Assembly: GCA_019359115.1 (NCBI GenBank)
Contig: JAHHHW010000143.1
Span: 61,825 to 125,824, forward strand
Direction of reading: 5' to 3'
DNA: 64,000 nt
DNA from: Pelatocladus maniniholoensis HA4357-MV3
GTDB taxonomy: Bacteria > Cyanobacteriota > Cyanobacteriia > Cyanobacteriales > Nostocaceae
Position numbers and translations under genes: made by a program. Shown piece by piece: positions 38,129 to 46,595 of this stretch (the first letter of the stretch is position 1; each line of letters opens with the position of its first letter). The notes beneath the pieces were generated by a model. That model searched no databases and was not told the origin of the DNA. It saw nothing but the letters and a program-made list of their open reading frames with translations.

Positions 38129-39454
38129 TTATTTGGATTCTGGATTAATGGCCGCTCCATCTTGAAGATTGAGTAGTCCCGAAACAACTATTCTTTCTCC
38201 TGGTTGTAATCCTTTCAATACTTGGTAGTTATTACCTTTGATATTGCCTAACTCAACACGCTTTTGTTTAGCTACTAGTTGGGTCTTACCTTGAGGTGAT
38301 TTTTGGGTTTGCTCGATGAAGACAAAGTTTTGTCCAGCTATACGAGCAACTGCTGATGTTGGAATAACTACTCCTGAGCGTTCACTAAATATCACTCTTG
38401 CACGAATATATTCATCTGCTTTAAGCTTATTATTTTCATTGTCATACAGAGCTTTGACCTGAATCATACGATTTTCGTTATTCGCTTTCGGAGAGATAAA
38501 AAATACCCGACTAGTACCAATAGTCTGACCTTGAGCATTAATCAGTTCTACTAGCATTCCGTTACGCAATTCAGATGCACGTTCTATGGGTACAGATAGA
38601 TTTATTTCTAAAGGTCGATTTTGAGTAATGGTAGCTAGCTGTGTAGACGTGTTGACGAAATCACCTAATTTGACAGGGATATCACCGACTGTACCAGCAA
38701 AGGGAGCTGTGACTCTGTAGTATTGGAGTTGGACTTGTTGTTGGTTGGTATTAGCTAAAGCTTGCTGTAAAGATTTTTCGGCTTCGGCGACTGCGGCTTG
38801 TTGCGCTTTAATTTTGGATTCATTTGCGTTGAGAGCGGCTCTGGCTACAGCTAGTCTATTAGCATACTGTTCTTTTGTTTGTTGAGATACCGCTCCTTGG
38901 TTGGCAAGATCGGCATAGCGATTGTAATCTTGCTGATTTAATTTCACATCTGCAAGAAAAGATTGTCTATCTGCTTCTAAGGATCTCAGGGTAGCTTTAG
39001 CATTTTCGACTTGCGATCGCGCCGCTTGTGCAGCAGCATTAACACTATTAACTGCTGCTTGTTGCTCTCTTGAGTCTACCTGAATAATCGGATCTCCATC
39101 TTTAACTGGATCTCCTGCTCTGACAAATATTTGAGTAACTTGACCTTGAATTCTCGGTTGCAGAGCCACCGAACGGCGCGATTCAATAGTAGCGATATAT
39201 TCTGAACTTTCTTCAATTGTGCCTGATTTAACGGCAGATACTTTCACTGGTACTGCTGGGGGTTGAGCATTTGCATTCGTATTTGCAGGTGTTTGATTTT
39301 CTGAAGCAAACACACGCCAAACAGCAATCCCTCCTCCTGTCAAGGCGATCAGAGCTAACAATAACCAAAGCCACCGTCTTTGTTTGCGAGGTGGCTGGCT
39401 TTCTGTCTGTGGAGGATAATTTTCAACTTTAGTGTCAGGCTGCGGAGATGTCAT
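38129..39454 (-). CDS. RND periplasmic adaptor (membrane fusion protein, HlyD/AcrA type)
   Basis: 441 residues. A cytosolic Pro/Gln-rich tail is followed by one membrane anchor (WLWLLLALIALTGGGIAVW). The two halves of a lipoyl domain come next (ALQPRIQGQVTQIFVRAGDP; VQLQYYRVTAPFAGTVGDIP), separated by a long coiled-coil hairpin rich in Ala/Gln, then the barrel and the proximal domain ending LQPGERIVVSGLLNLQDG. It bridges the RND pump to an outer-membrane channel. It is the first gene of the operon. Unlike E. coli AcrA it appears to have an uncleaved anchor rather than a lipobox. Confidence 0.93.
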   Translation of the reverse strand: MTSPQPDTKVENYPPQTESQPPRKQRRWLWLLLALIALTGGGIAVWRVFASENQTPANTNANAQPPAVPVKVSAVKSGTIEESSEYIATIESRRSVALQPRIQGQVTQIFVRAGDPVKDGDPIIQVDSREQQAAVNSVNAAAQAARSQVENAKATLRSLEADRQSFLADVKLNQQDYNRYADLANQGAVSQQTKEQYANRLAVARAALNANESKIKAQQAAVAEAEKSLQQALANTNQQQVQLQYYRVTAPFAGTVGDIPVKLGDFVNTSTQLATITQNRPLEINLSVPIERASELRNGMLVELINAQGQTIGTSRVFFISPKANNENRMIQVKALYDNENNKLKADEYIRARVIFSERSGVVIPTSAVARIAGQNFVFIEQTQKSPQGKTQLVAKQKRVELGNIKGNNYQVLKGLQPGERIVVSGLLNLQDGAAINPESK

Positions 39455-40009
39455 GATTAGCAGAGACTAAAAACAAATTAAGGATGCGTTAAACAAGAAC
39501 TAGATAAGTGATATTGAAATTACTGTTGTTTTTGGGTTAATTATGCAACAACCCATCAAAAATATACTATCTTGCAGTTTATATCTAATCCACCTAAAGG
39601 TAAATTATCAAACCTAGTTTACGAATAAAATGATCTAATTGTCTTTCCTGTTCTTGCTAAAAATGTTCTAATCTTGCGATTTTGAAATCACCAACACTGA
39701 GTAATTAATAAGGTAAAAACAATAATTTATTAGATCTGAGACAGTTATTTGGGTTTGACAAAATGCTTGATTAATGATGGCTGCTTTGCTGAAATGATTT
39801 AATTTTTTATATTGGGATAATTTAAGTAATTGCACTCAATCAAAAGTAAGATATTTCCTCCTAAAAGTATTTTGTTTCTACAATCAGAGGCATTAATGGA
39901 GAGTGTATATTTTGAAGACTTAAATTTAATTAATTTGTCATCTACCGAAAGTATAAAACTACCTAACTTTGTTAAATATAGTTGAATTTAAACTAAATGC
40001 ACACGTGTC
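39455..40009. other. AT-rich spacer, no gene seen
   Basis: About 555 bases upstream of the efflux operon, very AT-rich. No frame with ribosome site or family signature; no trace of tnpB coding sequence, although an IS605-like end follows directly. Confidence 0.6.
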
Positions 40010-40208
40010 ACCCATTTCCGCAAGGAGGCTCCCACTGTACCTGAAAGGTCAGCGGTCGAATGAGGAGTTAAAAACGTAGGCACGAAGTGACTTCCATAAA
40101 CAGTCCCAGAGGCTCGAACGGTTTGTGCTGTAATCTCAGTACAGACTCTTCAGGGCTACTAAAAGCCCACACTGTATTTGGTATTCCGAATCAGTGTGGG
40201 TAGTTTAC
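40010..40208 (+). ncRNA. Orphan TnpB-type guide (omega) RNA / IS200-IS605 right end
   Basis: A conserved-looking structured stretch without coding potential contains CAAGGAGGCTCCCACTGTAC, CTGAAAGGTCAGCGGTCGAA and CAGTCCCAGAGGCTCGAACG. It closes with a 9-bp hairpin CCCACACTG (40166-40174) / CAGTGTGGG (40192-40200) followed by TAGTTTAC. In my memory these words mark the 3' end of cyanobacterial tnpB genes, where the TnpB guide RNA and the right-end hairpin overlap. No tnpB lies upstream, so the RNA is orphaned. The 3' end would define a guide reading into 40209 and beyond. Confidence 0.55.
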
Positions 40209-40303
40209 TTCCAATTCGCAATTGACAATGATAGTGCGTTTGGTGCGTCAACGCAGTTCAAACACTCGCCTATGCAAACACCCTTTCCCCGATTCCCAAT
40301 CCC

Positions 40304-43300
40304 CTACATCTTGGTTCGCAATAATTGCACAAATGTATCGCTAACTGTATGGTCTTTCGTATCGGCGGCGTATTGGATTAATTTTTCTCGCAGTTGTTTA
40401 GCTTCATCTAACGGTAACAAGGTTGCTAACAAGAAGTAAACACCGCGAAATCGCGGATCGCCCATGTGGTCAATCAGACGCGCTTCTGCTTCCGTGTTGT
40501 TGCCGAGAAACTTTTGTACCAGGAAAAAGTCCATAATTTTATCATGGCGGAAGTAGTATTGTTTCTGAGCTTCGCCTTTGTCGTCTTTCCACTGGCGACT
40601 GACAACCATTTTGTATTTCGCGTCTTCCAGCGACATTAATACTTGGTAAAATTCCTCTGCTGGTAGGGCTTGTTGATCATGAAGCCGCATTTGATACACA
40701 GCTTCCGCAAATTTCTTGAGGGGAAATTCCTGATTCCATTCTTGCAGGTATTCTGCTGCGATAAATTTATACTGTTGCTCTTGCAGGTGAAACAAATCTG
40801 GCTGTTTACCTTGTGATAGCATCAGGGCAACCACTGTCAAATCCATCGGGTTGGAAAGAATGCGTTGAACTGCGGCTAATTCTTCGGAGGGTTGCTGGTT
40901 TTTAAGGATTTCTACTAAATATTTTTCGCAGGCTTTTTCATAATCAGCGCCTTGAACTTGGGCATTTTGGGGAATTCGCAGTTGGCGGGAAATCAAAAAC
41001 TTGTGAATTTGTGTTTGTTCCAGGGGCTGTAAGTAATATATTTTGGCTGTTGAGGGGGGTATCCACTCTAGAGGTTGAGTCGTCATAATGATGTTACCCC
41101 GGAAATAGTACTCGACAAACTGGGTGATTTTTGCCCGTGTGTCGGCGGTGATTTCGTTGAGTCCGTCTATGCAGATATCAATGGCGCCACTATAAATGAG
41201 ATTTTTCAGAAATTGGGCGTCTTGTGCTTGTCCGTGGAGTTTTTTCTGAATCGCTTCAATGACGCCATTGTCACACTTTTGGGCAGGCAAAAAAACTACA
41301 ATGCGCTGGGAATGTTTCAGCAAATGCCGCAGAAACATTGATTTGCCCAAACCAGAATCGCCGATTAAGACAATTTGCCCGTTGATGCTGGGTAGTGCTT
41401 GGGTGATTGGGCGCATATCTGGCGACAGAAACCCCTCCCCTTCCCCTCCCCTTGCTAAGGGTGCCGTAAGGCGGGGTGGGGTACTTGGCGGAACCTTCAC
41501 CAGAGATTCAGGAAAATAGGCTTTGTCTTGGAAATTATCTAACCCCGCATCTGCTAATAGGGAAAACTTAAACGGTTCAAACAACTTGCGGCGTAAAAAC
41601 GGAACCCAAGTCAGGAGAAAGCCGACATAACCCACGCCCAAAATCCGGCGTACCCAGGGGTTCCAGAAGAAGATGGCTTGGACTTGGGGAAATTTGGGGT
41701 AGGCAAAAATCAGGGCGAGCCAAAAAACAATGTGAAACAGAATGGTATTTCTGGTATTTAATAACAATTGCCAACCCTTAATTTTATTGATTGCTTTCTG
41801 CATCGCATCCGCTTGCGTCGTGTATTCAGCAGCTTGGAGGTTTTTTTGGTGAGTCTGAAGTGAATTAACATCCTTAATTTGCCAATCAACTTTTTGGGCA
41901 ACATTGGCTATTTTATCGGCTAAATCTTTTTGGAATCTTTCTAGCCCTGGGCTTCCTTGCCAAGCATCACGGAAGATTTCTAGTGTTTGCTTGCACTCTT
42001 GGTATTTTATTTGATCAGGAAGTGCTGGCGGATTGCCAACCCATTTCAGCAAAGTTTTTACATCTTCAGTACCGCCACCGAGGAAATAGGTTAAAAATCG
42101 CCAATATTCAAATTTTCCTTCATTCCCAAACTTTCCCTGATTTGGCTCATAGATATAGTTTAGAACTACAACAACCTCTGCCAACTCCAGTTGTCTCATA
42201 CTCTTCAACGCCTCGGCTGCATCGCCACGAACTGAGGCGTCAACCTTTTGATCCTTGAGGAAGTTGAGAATATCAGGTGCATATTTAGCGGCTTGTTCCA
42301 AGTTCCCTAATACACTAGCTGCTTCCCTACGAACTTGTGCGTCAACTTTTTGATCCTTGAGGAAGTTGAGAATATCAGGTGCGTATTTAGCGGCTTGTTC
42401 CAAGTTCCTCAATGCACTGGCTGCACTAGCACGAACTTGTGCGTCAACTTTTTGATCCTTGAGGATGTTAGCCAAATCAGGTGTGTATTGAGCACCGACT
42501 TTTCCCAAGTTCCCTAATCCACTGGCTGCACTAGCACGAACTTGTGCGTCTTCCTTTTGATCCTTGAGGATGTTAGCCAAATCAGGTGCGTATTGAGCAC
42601 CGGCTTTTCCCAAGTTCCCTAATCCACTGGCTGCACTGGCACGAACTTGTGCGTCAACCTTTTGATCTTTGAGGAAGTTAAGAATATCAGGTGCGTACTT
42701 AGTAGCTCCGGCTTGTCCCAAGTTCGTCAATGCCTCATAGGCTGCACTGGCACGAACTTGTGCGTCAACCTTTTGATCCTTGAGGAAGTCAAGAATATCA
42801 GGTGCGTATTGAGCACCGTCTTCTCCCAGATTGCCCAATGCACTGGTTGCTTGGTCACAAACTATTGTGTTAACCTTTTGATCTTTGAGGAAGTTAAGAA
42901 TATCAGGTGCGTATTTAGCGGCTTGTTCCAAGTTTCCCAATGCTCTTGCTGCTTCGCAACGAACTAGTACGTCTGCCTTTTGATCCTTGAGGATGTTAGC
43001 CAAATCAAGTGCGTATTTCGCCCCAGCTTCTCCCAATTTCCCCAATGCATAGGCTACACTAGCACGAACTTGTACGTCTGCCTTTTGATCCTTGAGGATG
43101 TTAGCCAAATCAGGTGCGTATTTCGCCCCGGCTTCTCCCAATTTCCCCAATGCATAGGCTACACTAGCACGAACTAGTACGTCTGCCTTTTGATCCTTGA
43201 GGATGTTAGCCAAATCAGGTGCGTATTTCGCCCCGGCTTCTCCCAATTTCCCCAATGCATAGGCTACACTAGCACGAACTTGTGCGTCTTCCTTTTGATC

Positions 43301-43885
43301 CTTGAGGAAATTGAGAATATCAGGTACGTATTTCGCCTCGGCTTCTTTCAAGTTCTCCAATGCACTGGCTGCATTGCCACGAACGTCGGCGTTTACCTTT
43401 TCATCCTTGAGGAAGTTGAGAATATCAGGTGCGTATTTTGCCCCGGCTTCTCCCAAGTTGCCCAATGCATAGGCTGCACTGGCACGAACTTGTGCGTCTT
43501 CCTTTTGATCCTTGAGGAAGTTAAGAATATCAGGTGCGTATTTCGCCCCGGCTTCTCCTAAGTTGCCCAATGCACTGGCTGCACTGGCACGAACTGAGGC
43601 GTCTATCTTTTCATCCTTGAGGATATTAGCAGCTTTCTGGGCAATATCCTCGGTTTTCTTAATGTCTTGCAGCTTGTATTTACCTATTTGTTGCAAAGCA
43701 TATCCCTTGACTTGCTCATGACCGTCATCAAGGGCAGATACAATACCGTTAATCTGCCAATCTTGCGGTTTCGGGGTTTCTTCAGCATTTACCCAAGCCA
43801 GAGAGAAGAGGAAAGAAAGGATGAAGGCTAAAGGATAAAGGATGAAAGGGGAAGGCTTTTTGGTTGGGCGGAGAGTGGTGAGCAT
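40304..43885 (-). CDS. HEAT-repeat protein fused to a NACHT-like STAND NTPase, membrane-associated
   Basis: 1193 residues. Order: hydrophobic signal-like segment (FILYPLAFILSFLFSLAWVN, residues 15-34); 13 full HEAT-type repeats of 34-37 residues plus a decayed one at 95 to about 580; a helical linker; two hydrophobic segments near 710-731 and 748-765; and a NACHT-like ATPase with Walker A VLIGDSGLGKS near 840, Walker B AIDICIDGLNEI near 890 and sensor NIIMTTQPLEW. A helical C-terminus (winged-helix or effector-like, KYYFRHDKIMDFFLVQKFL) follows. Residues about 798-818 (TPPRLTAPLARGGEGEGF) are encoded by an inserted palindromic repeat. STAND ATPases switch by oligomerising on ligand sensing; HEAT arrays would be the sensor. 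A role in defence or regulated death is inferred only. Topology is unclear. Confidence 0.8.
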   Translation of the reverse strand: MLTTLRPTKKPSPFILYPLAFILSFLFSLAWVNAEETPKPQDWQINGIVSALDDGHEQVKGYALQQIGKYKLQDIKKTEDIAQKAANILKDEKIDASVRASAASALGNLGEAGAKYAPDILNFLKDQKEDAQVRASAAYALGNLGEAGAKYAPDILNFLKDEKVNADVRGNAASALENLKEAEAKYVPDILNFLKDQKEDAQVRASVAYALGKLGEAGAKYAPDLANILKDQKADVLVRASVAYALGKLGEAGAKYAPDLANILKDQKADVQVRASVAYALGKLGEAGAKYALDLANILKDQKADVLVRCEAARALGNLEQAAKYAPDILNFLKDQKVNTIVCDQATSALGNLGEDGAQYAPDILDFLKDQKVDAQVRASAAYEALTNLGQAGATKYAPDILNFLKDQKVDAQVRASAASGLGNLGKAGAQYAPDLANILKDQKEDAQVRASAASGLGNLGKVGAQYTPDLANILKDQKVDAQVRASAASALRNLEQAAKYAPDILNFLKDQKVDAQVRREAASVLGNLEQAAKYAPDILNFLKDQKVDASVRGDAAEALKSMRQLELAEVVVVLNYIYEPNQGKFGNEGKFEYWRFLTYFLGGGTEDVKTLLKWVGNPPALPDQIKYQECKQTLEIFRDAWQGSPGLERFQKDLADKIANVAQKVDWQIKDVNSLQTHQKNLQAAEYTTQADAMQKAINKIKGWQLLLNTRNTILFHIVFWLALIFAYPKFPQVQAIFFWNPWVRRILGVGYVGFLLTWVPFLRRKLFEPFKFSLLADAGLDNFQDKAYFPESLVKVPPSTPPRLTAPLARGGEGEGFLSPDMRPITQALPSINGQIVLIGDSGLGKSMFLRHLLKHSQRIVVFLPAQKCDNGVIEAIQKKLHGQAQDAQFLKNLIYSGAIDICIDGLNEITADTRAKITQFVEYYFRGNIIMTTQPLEWIPPSTAKIYYLQPLEQTQIHKFLISRQLRIPQNAQVQGADYEKACEKYLVEILKNQQPSEELAAVQRILSNPMDLTVVALMLSQGKQPDLFHLQEQQYKFIAAEYLQEWNQEFPLKKFAEAVYQMRLHDQQALPAEEFYQVLMSLEDAKYKMVVSRQWKDDKGEAQKQYYFRHDKIMDFFLVQKFLGNNTEAEARLIDHMGDPRFRGVYFLLATLLPLDEAKQLREKLIQYAADTKDHTVSDTFVQLLRTKM
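41431..41492 (-). repeat. Palindromic G/C-rich repeat inserted in frame in the NACHT gene
   Basis: The stretch CCCCTCCCCTTCCCCTCCCC ... GGCGGGGTGGGG matches the composition of intergenic hairpins such as 30862-30936 and 57550-57625. It encodes the odd Pro/Gly/Arg segment TPPRLTAPLARGGEGEGF just before the ATPase core without shifting the frame. Confidence 0.7.
42242..43603 (-). repeat. 105-bp tandem array encoding 13 HEAT repeats
   Basis: Units of mostly 105 bases, some 102 or 111, encode the consensus DAQVRASAASALGNLGEAGA followed by KYAPDILNFLKDQKV. Neighbouring units (for example those around 43040-43260) are close to identical, so the array expands and is homogenised. Confidence 0.93.
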
Positions 43886-44195
43886 GGGTGACAGAGCCAG
43901 GAAATGGGAGATACACTGCTGTCGGTCTAAGATTGGCTTAAGAAATAAATAATATTTTTAAGCAAACAGGAATATCCAGCCGAAAGCAAGGGCTGTATAT
44001 TGTATTTCTCTTCATTTCCTGTGGGCAAGATTTCGGATGAGGTTTTATTAGTAGACATCTCCAGAAATGAGGTATCGACCCTGACTGCACAAGGGTTTTA
44101 TATTCTTTTTAGGATATGTCTAGTGGATTTAATTAATGATTTGCGGTGCGTTATGGACAAATGTCCATAACGCACCCTACCAAGGTTTTGTAATT
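43886..44195. other. Spacer with a near-perfect hairpin
   Basis: 310 bases, no gene. GGTGCGTTATGGACA (44145-44159) and TGTCCATAACGCACC (44162-44176) form a 15-bp hairpin with a 2-base loop that can terminate the sbt/carbonic anhydrase operon. GGTGCGTTATGGAC also appears at about 30160 as a repeat word. Confidence 0.65.
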
Positions 44196-44897
44196 TTAAG
44201 TGATAATCCCCACGCTTCCGGTATCTAAATCATAACGACCACCGACGATTTTCAATTTACCAGACTGTAAGCGCTCAGATAACAGGGGCGATCGCTTTAA
44301 CCGTTCAATTTGATAATGAACATTCGCTACAACAACTTTGTCAACCAGATCGCCGGATTGATCTTTGAACTTCTGCACAACTGGTTTAATTGCTTTGACA
44401 AAGGTGCTAATATCACCAGGTAACAATTCATTTTGGACGGCGGCGGTAACTGCTCCACATCGCTCATGACCTAATACCATCAGCAAAGGGGTATTTAACA
44501 AAGCAGCTGCATATTCAATACTGCCAGTTGCTTCCGGTGTGGCAATATTTCCCGCAATGCGAACATCAAAGATATCGCCGATACCCTGATCAAAAATAAT
44601 CTCCGCCGGGACTCGCGAATCTGCACAACTTAAAATAGTTGCAAATGGATGTTGAGCTTGAGCAACTTCCTGTAACCGAGCCTGAGTTTGATCGGGATAT
44701 TGGGGTTGATGCTTCACAAAGCGCTGATTTCCCGCCATCAGCTTTTGCAATGCAGCATCTGGATCAAGAGAAACAGGAGCCTTTGGGGGTAATTCGGCGG
44801 CTTGAACTTGTTCAATCTGCCATAATAAATCACCAGCAGTTACCACTAAACCAAATCCCCCAATTGCTCCCCACTTTAAAAAGTCACGACGTTCCAT
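44196..44897 (-). CDS. Beta-class carbonic anhydrase, exported
   Basis: 233 residues. Interconverts CO2 and bicarbonate at a Zn site: Cys-Asp-Ser-Arg in ILSCADSRVPAEIIFDQ near residue 90, then His and Cys in VLGHERCGAVTAA near 146. The N-terminus (MERRDFLKWGAIGGFGLVVT) is a twin-arginine signal, so the enzyme should act in the periplasm, supplying bicarbonate next to the SbtA transporter. It begins 27 bases after sbtB, hence in one operon with sbtA and sbtB. This coupling of uptake and hydration fits a carbon-concentrating role. Confidence 0.93.
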   Translation of the reverse strand: MERRDFLKWGAIGGFGLVVTAGDLLWQIEQVQAAELPPKAPVSLDPDAALQKLMAGNQRFVKHQPQYPDQTQARLQEVAQAQHPFATILSCADSRVPAEIIFDQGIGDIFDVRIAGNIATPEATGSIEYAAALLNTPLLMVLGHERCGAVTAAVQNELLPGDISTFVKAIKPVVQKFKDQSGDLVDKVVVANVHYQIERLKRSPLLSERLQSGKLKIVGGRYDLDTGSVGIIT

Positions 44898-44924
44898 GAA
44901 ACGCTTCCTTGCATGTACAGTTTT

Positions 44925-45236
44925 TTACAGCGACGCAACACATTTTAATGAGCGGATTTCCATGACATCTGAAACGTAACAGGTTCCGCCAAATTTATTA
45001 AGTACTGGTCTGATATTTTCTATGGCTGACTTGAGTTGTTCTGGCAGACAGAAAGCAATAATGTAAACATTATCAAGCATCGTCATGTCCAAATCTTCAG
45101 CCATTCCTCGTAATCCCTTACCAGCAACATTACGAATCACAATGTGACCATGGATACCTGATTTGTCCAAGCTCTCCAAGATTTTAGCCAGTTCAAAAGA
45201 GTTAGCAATAATTTCTATTTTTTTGACTAGGTGCAT
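44925..45236 (-). CDS. sbtB: PII-like bicarbonate-transport regulator SbtB
   Basis: 103 residues from the ATG at 45236, which follows GGAGGTAATGTT; a longer frame starting at 45290 overlaps sbtA and is unlikely. The ferredoxin-like PII fold is visible (VKKIEIIANSFELAKILESL; HIVIRNVAGKG; MLDNVYIIAFCLPEQLKSA). SbtB proteins bind adenyl nucleotides including cAMP and control SbtA. It follows sbtA by 4 bases. The C-terminus (MEIRSLKCVASL) has a single Cys rather than the Cys pair seen in many SbtB tails, as far as I recall. Confidence 0.92.
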   Translation of the reverse strand: MHLVKKIEIIANSFELAKILESLDKSGIHGHIVIRNVAGKGLRGMAEDLDMTMLDNVYIIAFCLPEQLKSAIENIRPVLNKFGGTCYVSDVMEIRSLKCVASL

Positions 45237-45240
45237 AACA

Positions 45241-46215
45241 TTACCTCCAAAATAGGTTAATTCCGTAGAGATATAGCGGAATTCCCACAATAATGTTAAA
45301 CGGGAATGTGACTGCTAAAGCAGTGGAAACGTACAGACTGGGATTTGCTTCTGGAACGGTTAATCGCATCGCTGCTGGGACAGCTATATAAGAAGCACTT
45401 GCACACAGCACAGCAAATAAAAGTGCATCTCCTTCAGCCATACCAATTACTTTGGCGATCGCTAACCCAATCACTGCATTGACGATGGGAATTAGTATGG
45501 CAAATGAGATCAGAAAAATTCCGGTTTTTTGCAAGTCTTTAATTCTTCTGGCTGCAACTAACCCCATATCTAATAAAAAGAAAGTGAGAACGCCATAAAA
45601 CATTCCCTGAGTAAAGGGTTCTAAAACCTGCCAACCGTGTTCTCCTGTTAAGAATCCGATCACCAGACTACCAACTAAAAGAAAAACTGAACTATTGAGA
45701 AACGCATCTCTTAAAACTTCCGGCCAAGAAAAGTCCCGCTTACCATCAGTCGTGAATAAATTCACTAAAATCAAACCAACAATAATCGCTGGCGATTCCA
45801 TCAGAGCCAAAGCTGCTACCATGTAGCCATCAAAAGTAATACCCAGTTCATTCAAAAAGGCGCTGGCTGTGATAAAAGTGACAGCACTGATAGAGCCATA
45901 AGTGGCTGCAACAGCTGCTGCATCGTAAGTATCCAGTTTCAGCTTCAGAATAAAAAACGTATAAATCGGTACAGCGCAAGCCATCAGCATTGCGGCGAAA
46001 AGCGTCAGTACTACTTCTTGGGTGACGCCGCTTTTGATGAGTTCAACCCCTCCCTTAAAACCAATCGCAAACAGCAGATAAAGCGAAAAAAGTTTGGGTA
46101 TGGGTGCAGGAATTTCCAAATCAGACTTGACAAAAACAGCAGTCATCCCCAGGAAAAAAAACAAGACTGGTGGATTCAGGATGTTGGATACGATCAAATT
46201 GGCATCCATGTCCAT
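45241..46215 (-). CDS. sbtA: Sodium-dependent bicarbonate transporter SbtA
   Basis: 324 residues with ten likely membrane helices in two inverted halves. Recognised by NILNPPVLFFFLGMTAVFVK, PKLFSLYLLFAIGFKGGVEL, AVAATYGSISAVTFITAS and LCASASYIAVPAAMRL. It imports bicarbonate with sodium at high affinity when inorganic carbon is low. Relatives run to about 370 residues with a longer central loop, so this is a short version, yet both halves are complete. It is the first gene of the sbtA-sbtB-carbonic anhydrase operon. Confidence 0.94.
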   Translation of the reverse strand: MDMDANLIVSNILNPPVLFFFLGMTAVFVKSDLEIPAPIPKLFSLYLLFAIGFKGGVELIKSGVTQEVVLTLFAAMLMACAVPIYTFFILKLKLDTYDAAAVAATYGSISAVTFITASAFLNELGITFDGYMVAALALMESPAIIVGLILVNLFTTDGKRDFSWPEVLRDAFLNSSVFLLVGSLVIGFLTGEHGWQVLEPFTQGMFYGVLTFFLLDMGLVAARRIKDLQKTGIFLISFAILIPIVNAVIGLAIAKVIGMAEGDALLFAVLCASASYIAVPAAMRLTVPEANPSLYVSTALAVTFPFNIIVGIPLYLYGINLFWR

Positions 46216-46595
46216 CTCTCCTTATGCTGATGAAACTCGATATTTAAAAAACTTTGCATTGAAACAAACTTACACAACCATTAAGCTTTGTGTATCGTGT
46301 ATTCCCACCTAATGTCAACCGATTTTGGATTTTGGATTTTGGATTGACCCCATAGGTAAATCTGATGTCAACCGATTTTGGATTTTGGATGAGTGGCTCG
46401 ATTCCACAGATAAATCTGGGGGATTGTACCCTGCTCGGAATTATCGGTCAAATGTCTCCACATAAGTCTTCTTGATGAGTGCTAAAGTCATATAGCATAA
46501 GTCCGTTAAAACTGACTCAAACACTGTCCAGTCAGATTTCTCTGACTTGAGCTATTACCCCACACTCCCCAATCCCCGATCTCCAATCTCTAAAA
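46216..46595. other. Spacer between sbtA and the PAP2 gene
   Basis: 380 bases, divergent promoters. ATGTCAACCGATTTTGGATTTTGGAT-type words occur twice (46312-46337 and 46365-46390, period 53). No regulatory site could be named with confidence, although CmpR- or NdhR-type control of sbtA is usual in cyanobacteria. Confidence 0.5.

Noticed and set aside
42335..43721. Plus-strand repetitive frames opposite the HEAT array
   Set aside because: Antisense reading of the 105-bp repeats; the minus-strand HEAT protein has motifs, these have none.
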